NCBI GenBank assembly: GCA_020723185.1
Contig: DYJI01000007.1
Location: 1-59,002, forward strand
Length of the DNA stretch: 59,002 bases
Source of the DNA: Sideroxydans lithotrophicus
Lineage (GTDB): Bacteria > Pseudomonadota > Gammaproteobacteria > Burkholderiales > Gallionellaceae
Reading direction: 5' to 3'
The notes below the pieces were generated by a model. That model was not told the DNA's origin and ran no database searches. It saw nothing but the letters and a program-made list of their open reading frames with translations. A program made the position numbers and the translations under genes. Positions 44,666 through 52,843 of this stretch are shown piece after piece; the stretch's first letter is position 1, and the number at the start of each line of letters is the position of its first letter.

Positions 44666-45662
44666 AACACATATCAGCCTGGCGCACGGCAACGGCGGGC
44701 GCTACATGCGCGAACTCATCGTCGCCGTGTTCGCGCGCCATCTATCCAATCCGCTGCTCGACGTGCAGGTGGATGCCGCCTCGCTGCCGCAGATGGACGG
44801 TGTGGTGATGGTGACCACCGACGGCTTCACCGTGCAGCCGCTGGAATTTCCCGGCGGCAGCATCGGTTCGCTGGCGGTGCACGGCACAGTGAACGACCTC
44901 GCGGTGTCGGGCGCGACGCCGCGCTATCTCACGCTGAACGCCTTCATCGAAGAGGGTTTCGAACTCGCGCAACTGGAACGCATCATCGCCGACCTGGCGC
45001 GCGCTGCGCGCGAGGCCAATGTGGCGGTAGTGGCGGGCGACACCAAGGTGTTGCGGCGCGGCGAAGGCGGCGGGCTGTACCTCGCCACCACCGGCGTCGG
45101 CGTGCGGCCGCCGCAGCTGCAACTGGGCATGGAACATATCCGAGACGGCGATGCCATCCTCGTCAGCGGGCCGGTGGGCGACCACGGCATCGCCGTGCTG
45201 CTGGCACGCGAACAGTTCGGCCTGAGTGGCGACCTCTGTTCCGATGCTGCCAGCGTGTTCCCGCTGGCGCAGGCGCTGCTGCCGCTGGACGGACTGCGCT
45301 TCATGCGCGACCCGACGCGCGGCGGGCTGGCGACGGTGATGCACGAGATCGCGCGCGCCACCGGCTTGCAGGTGAACCTGCAGCAGGAAAGCATCCCGGT
45401 GCGCGAGCCGGTGACGGCGGTGTGCGAGATGCTGGGTTACGACCCGATGTATCTCGCCTGCGAAGGGCGGCTGGTCGCGGTGGTATCGGCGGGGCAGGCC
45501 GATGCGGCGCTGGCGCGGCTGCGCGCATTGCCACAAGGCGAGGGCGCGGACATCATCGGGCACATGCAGGGCGGGCGTGCACAAGTGGTGCTGCACACCG
45601 GTTTCGGCGGTCAGCGCATCCTCGAAGAACTCGAAGACGATCCGCTGCCGCGCATCTGCTGA
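44658..45662 (+). CDS. hypE: Carbamoyl dehydratase HypE
   Basis: HypE, 334 residues, PurM-like ATP enzyme that dehydrates the thiocarboxamide on its own C-terminal cysteine; the chain ends in the required PRIC. Motifs VMVTTDGFTVQPLEFPGG, VVAGDTKVLRRGEGGG, DPTRGGLATVMHE. Its stop is directly adjacent to the stop of the convergent DsrC-like gene (no gap). Confidence 0.95.
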   Translation: MDETHISLAHGNGGRYMRELIVAVFARHLSNPLLDVQVDAASLPQMDGVVMVTTDGFTVQPLEFPGGSIGSLAVHGTVNDLAVSGATPRYLTLNAFIEEGFELAQLERIIADLARAAREANVAVVAGDTKVLRRGEGGGLYLATTGVGVRPPQLQLGMEHIRDGDAILVSGPVGDHGIAVLLAREQFGLSGDLCSDAASVFPLAQALLPLDGLRFMRDPTRGGLATVMHEIARATGLQVNLQQESIPVREPVTAVCEMLGYDPMYLACEGRLVAVVSAGQADAALARLRALPQGEGADIIGHMQGGRAQVVLHTGFGGQRILEELEDDPLPRIC

Positions 45663-46028
45663 TCACATCACGCTGCCGAACGACAGGTCCTGCGCATGCG
45701 GCGGCACGGGCAGGCCGGCGATGCGGCTGGCCTGACTCACCGGGCCGCGCGGGAACAACTGGAACAGGAAGCTGCGGCCGTGCTCCTCGCAAAACCGTTC
45801 TTCCAGGTCGCGCAGCACCTCGCGCGCACTGTCCTCGTTGCCGCGCTCCCGATAGCGTTCGCGCAGGAAGAAGATGACTTCCCAGTGTTCTTCGTTCAGC
45901 TCCAACCCTTCGAGCTCCGCCGCTCGGCTGGCATGTTGCGGCGACCACTGCGCAAGCTCGGCCATGTGGCCTTCGGGATCGTGTTCGTAACGTTGCGGAT
46001 TGCTGATGATCTTGTTGATGTCGAGCAT
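45663..46028 (-). CDS. DsrC/TusE-family protein without arm cysteines, beside hyp genes
   Basis: 121-residue DsrC-family paralogue: LELNEEHWEVIFFLRERYRE, FLFQLFPRGPVSQASRIAGLP. The arm cysteines are replaced (QASRIAG; the end is DLSFGSVM), so it cannot be a sulfur carrier. A single cysteine (RFCEEHG) lies in the middle helix. Second RspA-like protein of the window. Beside a hydrogenase whose Isp1/Isp2 subunits resemble DsrM/DsrK, it may be a regulator or a docking partner; unproven. Start at 46028 has a GGAGGG upstream. Confidence 0.9.
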   Translation of the reverse strand: MLDINKIISNPQRYEHDPEGHMAELAQWSPQHASRAAELEGLELNEEHWEVIFFLRERYRERGNEDSAREVLRDLEERFCEEHGRSFLFQLFPRGPVSQASRIAGLPVPPHAQDLSFGSVM

Positions 46029-46256
46029 GATGGAACCCTCCTGCTGACGTGGGCGGGCAGGACGCCCGCCGCAAGGCCATCTTCAAACTCTTGAGTGTTA
46101 TTGTCAACAATGGGCGGGGCAGGGGTATTGGGGGAAGTGCTGCTGGGAGTGGTGGGCAGGTGTTCGGCCATAGCGGCCAATTGATTGAGAGACAGATTGA
46201 GTCTGCTTTCGGCTTGCTAGATGTCATTGCAGAAAGTATTGCGAAGCTGACCCCAT

Positions 46257-46557
46257 TGACCCTACCCAACGTCAGCGGCAGGTTGCCGAACAGCCAGTCG
46301 CTCGCAGTGGACCAAACCCGATCCCACATCACATCGCCGTTGGCATCGCTGTAGCTGGAATAGGCGTTCGTGCCTTCGTAGGCGATGACGATTTCGGTGC
46401 CTTTTTGATACGCCTGCGCCCCGAAGCCGTTGACGGGGTTGGTGGATTGGTCGATTTGGGACCAGCCGGTGGGCGTGATCGCTAGCTTGTTATTCGGGTT
46501 CCGCTCTGCGTTGTACGCGGCAGCAGAAAGCATTGCGTATTCTTCTTGGGTACCCAT
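46257..46557 (-). pseudogene. Truncated lipase N-terminal fragment (copy 2)
   Basis: Remnant of an RTX-lipase-type gene. From ATG 46557 it encodes EEYAMLSAAAYN...PTGWSQIDQSTNPVNGFG and follows the copy at 47128-47712 for about 100 residues up to LPLTLG, then homology ends near 46257. The frame stays open into the DsrC-like gene but the later codons are meaningless. No GHSLGG nucleophile motif remains, so it cannot be active. It has a good AGGGAGA site, a sign that it was the start of a real gene. Confidence 0.75.
46263..46470. repeat. Direct repeat copy A (lipase N-terminal part)
   Basis: 208-base segment matching 47415-47622 with about 11 mismatches by eye and no gaps. It is the DNA trace of the duplication that formed the lipase/lipoprotein array. 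Confidence 0.85.
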
Positions 46558-46570
46558 GGCTATTCTCCCT

Positions 46571-47131
46571 TTATTCAATAATTAAGTATTTAGGATCTAT
46601 ACGTTTGTTATGTGGCATATAGGTTTCGTCTCTCAACATGTCCGCTTTGTGCTCCAACGAAACATGCTTCAGGCGATACAACGCCATATTGTCGAAATAC
46701 ATATTGGTGTCGTATATAGCTTCAGGAAGCTCGTTGAACGAAATACGTATCCATTGCCCGTTGTCGTAGCGAAAAGCAACATATGAAGGGTTGGGATTGC
46801 CATACTGGCGAAACTCCAAGATCGACGGGAAGTCTGAAATCACATATAGCTTGCCCTGATAAACATTCAGCACTTGAGTTCCCAAATTCTCATGCCAAAC
46901 AATCTCCTTGTCCCCGAACTCCGGCAACTTGAACGTCAGCCACGCCTCGCGCGGCATCCGCTTCATGTCGATGCGCCGTTTCTGCGTCACCGTAATCACC
47001 CGCCCGTCCAGCAGCTTCACATCCTCCGTCCAGGTAATGATGTTGTTGTCGCTGCAACCGCCAACGAGCGGCACAGCCGCCAGCATCAAGCCCAATGTCA
47101 TACGTCTGAATAGTCGTGTGAAGTTTTTCAT
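46571..47131 (-). CDS. Lipoprotein, immunity-like (copy 2)
   Basis: 186-residue lipoprotein: signal helix MTLGLMLAAVPLVGG with lipobox cysteine C26, then a soluble domain with VKLLDGRVITVTQKRRIDM and YDTNMYFDNMALYRLKHV. Its first 77 residues are almost identical to the copy at 47745, but the rest differs in many places, as in polymorphic immunity proteins. Its ATG overlaps the stop of the lipase fragment upstream (ATGA). Role as immunity or chaperone for the secreted lipase is inferred from position. Function otherwise unknown. Confidence 0.8.
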   Translation of the reverse strand: MKNFTRLFRRMTLGLMLAAVPLVGGCSDNNIITWTEDVKLLDGRVITVTQKRRIDMKRMPREAWLTFKLPEFGDKEIVWHENLGTQVLNVYQGKLYVISDFPSILEFRQYGNPNPSYVAFRYDNGQWIRISFNELPEAIYDTNMYFDNMALYRLKHVSLEHKADMLRDETYMPHNKRIDPKYLIIE

Positions 47132-47712
47132 GCTGCACTCCTTGCAGGACAGGAGTAATAGTGGCTGTCGTTTGCCGCTATCGCACTGGTTGAATTGGCC
47201 GTGTTGGCAAGCGGCATCTCGGCAAAAGTAGTGGCAGACTGGTCAAACCACACCGACATCACAGAAGCCAGACCGCCGCCCAGCGAATGTCCCGTGAAGG
47301 TGATCGTTGTGCCCTCTGGCGCATTGGCCTTGACCTGCGCATAAAACAGCGTCGCCTGAAAAATCTGCTGCCCGAACAAGGTAGACAACACTTCTACTCG
47401 ATTACCCAGCGCATTACCCAACGTCAGCGGCAGGTTGCCAAACAGCCAGTCGCTCGCAGTGGTCCAAACCCGATCCCACATCACATCGCCGTTGGCATCG
47501 CTGTAGCTGGAATAGGCATTCGTGCCTTCGTAGGCGATGACGATTTCGGTGCCGTTCGTATAGGCCTGCGCGCCGAAGCCATTGACGGGGTTGGTGGATT
47601 GATCGATTTGGGACCAGCCGGTAGGAAAGGTTGTGAGAATATTGTCGCCTTTTCTTGCTTCGTTGTATGCGAAAGTGGATAAAGCTGCGTAATCTTCAAC
47701 TGAGATTGTCAT
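47128..47712 (-). CDS. Lipase class 3-like protein, truncated (copy 1)
   Basis: 194 residues. It keeps the alpha/beta hydrolase core with the nucleophile motif GHSLGG (S143), preceded by VIAYEGTNAYSS, but the later catalytic Asp/His region and RTX repeats are missing. After residue 175 it jumps to a short tail (AANDSHYYS...) that resembles the end of the RTX fragment at 48308, consistent with an internal deletion fusing N terminus to C-terminal tail. Probably inactive or a toxin remnant. Start at 47712 with GGGGAGA upstream; overlaps the lipoprotein gene. Confidence 0.75.
   Translation of the reverse strand: MTISVEDYAALSTFAYNEARKGDNILTTFPTGWSQIDQSTNPVNGFGAQAYTNGTEIVIAYEGTNAYSSYSDANGDVMWDRVWTTASDWLFGNLPLTLGNALGNRVEVLSTLFGQQIFQATLFYAQVKANAPEGTTITFTGHSLGGGLASVMSVWFDQSATTFAEMPLANTANSTSAIAANDSHYYSCPARSAA
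47415..47622. repeat. Direct repeat copy B (lipase N-terminal part)
   Basis: Partner of the 208-base repeat at 46263-46470, same strand and phase. Confidence 0.85.
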
Positions 47713-47744
47713 TTGTTTCTCCCCGGTTTCAATTGAGCAATTTG

Positions 47745-48311
47745 TTAGTTAGGAATACGCAAAGTCCAGCTTGGATCAATGCGTTTGTAATGTGGCATGT
47801 ACGTATCCTCTTTAAGCATTCCTTCTTTGTGTTCCACAGAAACGTGCCTAAGTCCATACAGCGCCATATTTTCGAAATACATGTTGGTGTCGTATATCTC
47901 TTCAGGAATTTCGCTAAATGGGATGCGCACCCATTGGCCGTTGTCGTAGCGAAAACCTACATAAGATGGGCTTGGTCGCCCATATTGTTTAAACGCACTC
48001 ACAGTATCTGCATCCCCAACCACATAAAGCTTCCCCTGATAGATATTCAGCACTTGAGTTTCCAAACCTTCATGCCAAACAAGCTCCTTATCCCCAAACT
48101 CGGGGAGCTTGAACGTCAGCCACGCCTCGCGCGGCATCCGCTTCATGTCAATGCGCCGCTTCTGCGTCACCGTAATCACCCGCCCGTCCAGCAGCTTCAC
48201 ATCCTCCGTCCAGGTAATGATGTTGTTGTCGCTGCATCCACCAACGAGCGGCACAGCCGCCAGCATCAAGCCGAAGGTCACGCGTCTGAATAATGTCGTG
48301 AGGTTCATCAT
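47745..48311 (-). CDS. Lipoprotein, immunity-like (copy 1)
   Basis: 188-residue paralogue of the lipoprotein at 46571. Lipobox LVGGC, near-identical first 77 residues, then diverged. Its ATG at 48311 (or the next at 48308) overlaps the stop of the RTX fragment in the same way as its sister overlaps the lipase fragment. The pair therefore records duplication of a toxin-end plus lipoprotein unit. Confidence 0.8.
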   Translation of the reverse strand: MMNLTTLFRRVTFGLMLAAVPLVGGCSDNNIITWTEDVKLLDGRVITVTQKRRIDMKRMPREAWLTFKLPEFGDKELVWHEGLETQVLNIYQGKLYVVGDADTVSAFKQYGRPSPSYVGFRYDNGQWVRIPFSEIPEEIYDTNMYFENMALYGLRHVSVEHKEGMLKEDTYMPHYKRIDPSWTLRIPN

Positions 48312-48985
48312 GCGGCCCTCCGTAAAGGTTGAATTGCATATTCGCCGTCGTTCGCCGCCTTTCGCCATCGCATTCGGTTGTTGCCCGTCCCCGCAAACAG
48401 TCCGTTGCCGTTACCGGTGGCCTGCAGGATGTTGGCCTCCTCTTCGCCGTCCAGATAATTACCGCCTCCTCCTGCGGAAAGCGTGTCATTTCCCGAGCTA
48501 GAAAAGAGCGTATTAGCGCCTCCATCTGCGGCTAATGTGTTGGAGCCATCACCACCATCCAGATAGTTATTCCCGCCACTTGCCTGAAGACTGTCATTCC
48601 CTTCTCCGGAATAGACCAGATTCTTACTGGCCCCGCCTTCAATGAGGTCGTTCCCCAAACCGTCCAGCAAGACGTCGTTGCCATTGCCGCCTTCGATCCA
48701 GTCGTCGCCCGTCCAGGCCATGACCAGATCGGTCAGTTCGTCCGACTGGATGTGGTCATTGCCGCTGCTGTCCCACAGGATGTCTTCATAGGGCATGCCC
48801 ATCCCGAGCGGGTTGCCGTTGCTGTCACTGCCAGCCTGGATGCCGGCTTTGCTTGGGTCGGTATCTACCGGGGAGACGTCGCCGGTGATGGGGGTGTATT
48901 GAGTTTCAGGCGGTATGTTGAAGGTGACGTTGAAGACTCGATCGATTAAAGGGGGAAGCATCGAATTGATCTTGAAAGGTCTCAT
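48308..48985 (-). CDS. RTX calcium-binding repeat fragment
   Basis: 225 residues with hemolysin-type glycine/aspartate repeats (GGNGNDVLLDGLGNDLIEGG, GGDGSNTL, SSGNDTLSAGGGGNYLDG), the C-terminal module of type I-secreted enzymes. It starts with MRPFKINSMLPPLIDRVFN and ends in AANDGEYAIQPLRRAA, without a catalytic domain. Probably the C-terminal half of a lipase gene whose N-terminal part is lost here and survives in the fragments at 47128 and 46257. Confidence 0.78.
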   Translation of the reverse strand: MRPFKINSMLPPLIDRVFNVTFNIPPETQYTPITGDVSPVDTDPSKAGIQAGSDSNGNPLGMGMPYEDILWDSSGNDHIQSDELTDLVMAWTGDDWIEGGNGNDVLLDGLGNDLIEGGASKNLVYSGEGNDSLQASGGNNYLDGGDGSNTLAADGGANTLFSSSGNDTLSAGGGGNYLDGEEEANILQATGNGNGLFAGTGNNRMRWRKAANDGEYAIQPLRRAA

Positions 48986-49128
48986 GCTCGCAAGCTATCC
49001 CGCCATTGCAGCGAGGTCAATATGCCAAAGTATCTATGGCTGGCCTATATATCCAAGCGATCGCTTCTGGCCGGTAGCGGACAGTTCTTATTGCTCGGCT
49101 GACGGCTGCTTCGGCCGAACACCCGCCC

Positions 49129-49512
49129 TCAAGAATCTTCTTCGCGCAGCACCGAGCGCGTGATGCGCTCGAAGCCGATGGTGGAGAACTTGTCGATGTT
49201 GAGGTACTGGTCGGTGACGTCGGCATGGGAGGCGATGCCGTTGCTGCTGCACCAGTTGTCCCAGGCGGTCTGACCGACGCGCGAGTTGCCGGGCATGCCG
49301 ACCAGCCGGTAGATGCGGCCGCTGCGGGTGGTGACGGTCATGCTGTCGAGGCAGAATTCCTGGATCGCGCTGGAGGTGCGGCCGAAGTTGTAGGTGACGT
49401 CGTGCCCGCATACGTGGCGGCTGCGCGTGCCCTGTTTGGTGACGACTTCCATCACGCACCATCTGCGTAGCGTGACTTCGCGGGATTCGTCGGGGAGCTT
49501 GCGGGATGACAT
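49129..49512 (-). CDS. Hypothetical cysteine-containing protein
   Basis: 127-residue soluble protein with four cysteines (RWCVME, RHVCGHDV, EFCLDSM, DNWCSSNG) and beta-rich pattern. No family recognised. It is a single gene on the minus strand between the RTX fragment and a tiny gene. Confidence 0.65.
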   Translation of the reverse strand: MSSRKLPDESREVTLRRWCVMEVVTKQGTRSRHVCGHDVTYNFGRTSSAIQEFCLDSMTVTTRSGRIYRLVGMPGNSRVGQTAWDNWCSSNGIASHADVTDQYLNIDKFSTIGFERITRSVLREEDS

Positions 49513-49606
49513 CGTTGCCGTGGCCGTGGGTTGACTGGCGGCTATGATAGCGGAATGCCGCGCGGCTGTTCGGGCTCGCGCGGCGATCCGTTGCCTGAAG
49601 CGTGCT

Positions 49607-49777
49607 TCAGGGCTTTTTGGGCGTGGAGTAGGGCACTTCTTTCTGGATCGGTTCCCAGGTGGTCTCGTAGCCGACGAAGAACTGTCCCGGCACGATCTCT
49701 TTCTGGCGGGTGGTCACGCGGAATGTGCGGCCTTCCGGAACCTTGGGGCGGCAAAACGGTTTCTTTTCTTCACTCAT
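49607..49777 (-). CDS. 56-residue small protein
   Basis: Short reading frame starting MSEEKKPFCRPKVPEGRTFR and ending YSTPKKP, preceded by an AAGGAGA site with good spacing. Basic and proline-rich with one cysteine; beta-strand pattern FRVTTRQKEIVPGQFFVGYE. Its good ribosome site and sensible sequence support it over an overlapping 70-codon frame. Function unknown. Confidence 0.65.
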   Translation of the reverse strand: MSEEKKPFCRPKVPEGRTFRVTTRQKEIVPGQFFVGYETTWEPIQKEVPYSTPKKP

Positions 49778-49877
49778 GATGCTGTCTCCTTGGGTTTAAT
49801 AAACTGTTGCTTGCAAACGGGAGGCCTGTCCATCAGGCTTGCCGGGTCCTCCCTGTTACCCGGCAGGATTCCATTCT

Positions 49878-50288
49878 TTAACGCTTGTAGTGTGCCTTGT
49901 GCGGGATCACATGCCGCACGCCGCCCTGCGGATTCTCCACGTCCCCTTTGTAGCGGGGGATGAGGTGGATATGCACATGGAAGATGCTCTGTCCGGCGGC
50001 CGGGCCGACATTGACGCCGACGTTGTAGCCGTCCGGTTTGAACTCGGCGTCGAGGAGTTTCTTTTCCTCCTTGATGAGGTCCATACAGGTGGCGACTTCT
50101 TCCGCTGTCAGCTCGAAGAAACTGGCGACATGGCGGCGCGGGATGATCAGGGTGTGTCCCGGGCTGGTGGGGTAGGTGTCACGGGCGCTGAAGGCGAGAT
50201 CGCGCAGGATCGACACGCCGCGCGGGTCCTTGCAGAACAGGCAGGGATCGTTGGGGTCGCGTTTCTTTTCTTGCGTTGCTTCAGACAT
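49878..50288 (-). CDS. HIT-family nucleotide hydrolase
   Basis: 136-residue histidine-triad protein with active motif HVHIHLIPRY (His-x-His-x-His) and TSPGHTLIIPRRHV. An N-terminal CLFC pair may bind zinc. It hydrolyses dinucleoside or AMP-linked substrates. HIT proteins occur near sulfur genes where APS/AMP is handled; specific substrate unknown. Confidence 0.92.
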   Translation of the reverse strand: MSEATQEKKRDPNDPCLFCKDPRGVSILRDLAFSARDTYPTSPGHTLIIPRRHVASFFELTAEEVATCMDLIKEEKKLLDAEFKPDGYNVGVNVGPAAGQSIFHVHIHLIPRYKGDVENPQGGVRHVIPHKAHYKR

Positions 50289-50352
50289 CGGCAGGACACC
50301 TCTTTCTGTACGTTATACTCGAACCGTCATTCCTGTTAACGGAGAAACCATC

Positions 50353-50763
50353 TTGGCTTCGAATAAGGCTCGCGTTTACTTTGCACTGCTCGGCTACCAC
50401 TTCAACCCGGACGACGTCACGCGCCTGCTCGGGGTGGAACCCACTTCCGTCAACGCCGCCGGCGCATACAGCACGCTGGACAAACCGGTCATCAGCTCGT
50501 GGGAGTTATCCACGGAGACCCATTCCGGCGAGGTCGACGTCTTTGCCCTGACCGATACGCTGGTCAAACAACTGGAGCCGCTCAAGGGCAAGATCGTCGA
50601 AGTCTGCAAAAGCCACAATCTGTCTCCCAGATTGGGCGTGGCGCTGACCTTGTCCGCCGATCAATCCGGTCCCGGCCCTGAGGCAGGCGTGGGTGTCAGG
50701 GCAGTGCGCTTCCTGGCGGACACCGGTTCTTTCCTCAACGTGGAAACCAAGGTTTCCCAGTAG
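50353..50763 (+). CDS. DUF4279 family protein
   Basis: 136-residue protein starting, in my view, at a TTG (50353) after GGAGAA; no ATG in frame nearby. It follows the DUF4279 pattern: YFALLGYHFNPDDVTRLLGV, SSWELSTETHSGEVD, then a conserved beta region. Function unknown. Its stop faces the convergent TPR gene 7 bases away. Confidence 0.78.
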   Translation: MASNKARVYFALLGYHFNPDDVTRLLGVEPTSVNAAGAYSTLDKPVISSWELSTETHSGEVDVFALTDTLVKQLEPLKGKIVEVCKSHNLSPRLGVALTLSADQSGPGPEAGVGVRAVRFLADTGSFLNVETKVSQ

Positions 50764-50770
50764 TTTCCCC

Positions 50771-51820
50771 TCAACCTACCGCGCTGCCCTGTGCTTCATG
50801 CCGGGCGCGCGCCATCTTCATTTGTTCCTCGCAATGCTTGCGGCACAGCGGTTGCAGCGCGTGCGGGAAGCATTCCATGATCACTTCGAATTCGTCGGCG
50901 ACCTCTTCGGCCAGCGCGGGATCGTTGGTCAACTGCGCCAGCGAGTTCTGTACCGTCGCCTTGTTCACGCGGCACAGCACGGCCACGTGGATCGGCAACT
51001 GCTGCTCCATGCTCACCGTCAATGCCAGCTCGTAGGAGTTGATCGCTTCTTTCAGTCGGGCGGCATTCCCTTCCGATTCGCCCAGATGGTGCAGGGTTAC
51101 GCCGCGGTTGTTGTGCGTGGCGGTCAGCTCCAGCGCGTAATCGTCGGCATTGAGCGCGGTCAGGGCGTTCTTCCAGGCGACCACCGACTTCTGAAACTGG
51201 CGGTTGCCTTTGAGTTGTCGGCCGAAGGTGTACAGGGTGGCACCCAGTTGGTGCATCGTGAGCATCCAGTCCTGCGGCGACTGTTCCTTGCTCCACACCT
51301 GCATGACCTCGGTGTAGGCATCCACCGCGACCTTCAGCGGTGCCGTGGTTTCACTCAGGCGACCCAGCGCCTGATTGGCCGTGGCCAGGTTGTATTGCGT
51401 GGCCGCCCATTGCTGCGGGGCGCTTTCCCGGGTGAATACTTCCAGCGCCTTGGCGAAACACTGCAGGGCGCGCTCCAGCGAGGCGGCATCGCGGCGCTGT
51501 TGGCCCAGTGCGGCCAGGATATTGCCGAGGTCGTTCTGCTTCGCGGCCCACACCAGCGGTTCGCACTCGCGGCTGATGGTCGCGGCATCGCCGTTCAGCG
51601 CCGCTTCCAGCACTTCGCGCAGGGGCTCGAATATTCGCGCGCTGTAACGGTGTTGCTCATAGTTGCCGCGCGTGAAGCGGAAGTTGTCTGCCATCGCCAC
51701 CTGTGTATCCGGCGCGGCGGTCGCGGCCAGTTCGGCGTTCAGCATGCCCAGCGAATCGGCGATGGAGCGTTCCAGCGCGCGGTTCGGCGGGTAGAGCAGG
51801 TAGGCGGTGGAGAAATTCAT
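50771..51820 (-). CDS. TPR repeat protein
   Basis: 349-residue soluble, all-helical protein with several TPR-like repeats (QNDLGNILAALGQQ, QYNLATANQALGRL, MHQLGATLYTFGRQ, HNNRGVTLHHLGES). Adaptor for protein assembly. The ATG at 51820 overlaps the stop of the SlyD-like gene (ATGA), so the two are co-translated; possibly a chaperone pair. Its partner is unknown. Confidence 0.85.
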   Translation of the reverse strand: MNFSTAYLLYPPNRALERSIADSLGMLNAELAATAAPDTQVAMADNFRFTRGNYEQHRYSARIFEPLREVLEAALNGDAATISRECEPLVWAAKQNDLGNILAALGQQRRDAASLERALQCFAKALEVFTRESAPQQWAATQYNLATANQALGRLSETTAPLKVAVDAYTEVMQVWSKEQSPQDWMLTMHQLGATLYTFGRQLKGNRQFQKSVVAWKNALTALNADDYALELTATHNNRGVTLHHLGESEGNAARLKEAINSYELALTVSMEQQLPIHVAVLCRVNKATVQNSLAQLTNDPALAEEVADEFEVIMECFPHALQPLCRKHCEEQMKMARARHEAQGSAVG

Positions 51821-52326
51821 TGGGCCCGTTCGAGGATGTCGTTCAGGTCGGGATCGGCACCGACCGGGCCGCCCAGTTCGATCTCTTCTTCGGTCGCATC
51901 GCGGATGGTCAGCACTTCCAGCACGAAGGTGACCTCGCGGCCGCACAGCGGGTTGTTGCCGTCGATGGTCAGCGTCTGGTCGTCGAGGCGGGTGACGATG
52001 AAGTTGCGCGGCTCGCCCTTCTCGTTCTCCATGGTGATGGTCATGCCGATTTCGCGGTATTCCTCGGGGACGTTCTCGATGCGGTCGGTGAACACCAGCG
52101 ACTCGTCGCGTTCGCCGTACAGCTTGGTGGTGTCGACCGGCACCTCGATGGTGTCGCCGACCTTCTTGCCGTACAGCTCGCGGGTCACGTCTTCCGACAT
52201 CACGTCGTTCACGCCGTGCACATAGCCGATCGGGTATTCCACGGTGACCAGCACTTCACCGCTCTTGTTGTCGATGACCCGGTAATTCAGTTCGACGAAT
52301 TTCTCGTCTGCGATGGTATCTGACAT
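51817..52326 (-). CDS. SlyD-like FKBP peptidyl-prolyl isomerase
   Basis: 169-residue FKBP domain with the SlyD-type inserted flap (VEYPIGYVHGVNDVMSEDVT... LYGKKVGDTIEVPV). It lacks the histidine-rich metal-binding tail of enterobacterial SlyD. Folding helper; paired with the TPR protein. Confidence 0.87.
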   Translation of the reverse strand: MSDTIADEKFVELNYRVIDNKSGEVLVTVEYPIGYVHGVNDVMSEDVTRELYGKKVGDTIEVPVDTTKLYGERDESLVFTDRIENVPEEYREIGMTITMENEKGEPRNFIVTRLDDQTLTIDGNNPLCGREVTFVLEVLTIRDATEEEIELGGPVGADPDLNDILERAQ

Positions 52327-52344
52327 GTGGGTTCTGACCGTGTC

Positions 52345-52695
52345 TTAAAAGATGGTGGCGCCAAAGATCTTCACCTTGCCGTTCTCATAGCCCAGCACCA
52401 GCCGGCCCAGCCATTCGCCGGGTTTTGTGGTGCTGCGCTGTTTGTACAGCACGGTGACATGCTCGCCGCGGCGGATGATGCCCAAGTAGTCATAGTCCGG
52501 CGACAGGTTCTTGGCCAGCTCGCTGCGCGCGAACTGCTTTCCCATCTCGATCTCGTTGGCACCCATGATCAGGGTGCTCGAAAAATTGCGCGTGAAGGCA
52601 CCGTAGTTACCTTCGTTGGAGTACTTCACCAGATCCGCCCACATCGGATGGGCGATCTCCAGAATCTCTTCGTCCGTCTTCTCAATGATGTTCAT
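52345..52695 (-). CDS. Hypothetical protein
   Basis: 116-residue protein without cysteines. The sequence EEILEIAHPMWADLVKYSNEG followed by VTVLYKQRSTTKPGEW and LGRLVLGYENGKVKIFGA fits a small alpha+beta, NTF2-like fold, but this is only an impression. It follows the apr terminator on the minus strand and starts 18 bases ahead of the SlyD-like gene. Confidence 0.7.
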   Translation of the reverse strand: MNIIEKTDEEILEIAHPMWADLVKYSNEGNYGAFTRNFSSTLIMGANEIEMGKQFARSELAKNLSPDYDYLGIIRRGEHVTVLYKQRSTTKPGEWLGRLVLGYENGKVKIFGATIF

Positions 52696-52770
52696 CCACC
52701 CAACTCCGTATTGATTCAGCAGTTTCTATTTCTATCACGGAAATGGTCGTTCCATGCTCGCGGATCGGAT

Positions 52771-52807
52771 AAAAAGAGGACCAACATGAACGATGCCGGT
52801 CCTCTTT
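52771..52807 (-). terminator. Rho-independent terminator of the sat-apr operon
   Basis: Ten-base stem AAAGAGGACC (52773-52782) / GGTCCTCTTT (52798-52807) with 15-base loop; on the minus strand it is followed by a T-run. Lies 37 bases after the aprA stop. Confidence 0.85.
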
Positions 52808-52843
52808 CAAAGCACTTACCCGTTACTGCAAGCCAGCATTCGC

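Noticed and set aside
45553-46256. Reading the truncated lipase as a 341-residue protein running through the DsrC-like gene
   Set aside because: Homology stops near 46257; the rest overlaps a clear DsrC-family gene in another frame and looks random.
49542-49754. 70-codon minus-strand frame upstream of 49542
   Set aside because: The frame of the 56-residue gene at 49607-49777 has a better ribosome site and more natural sequence.
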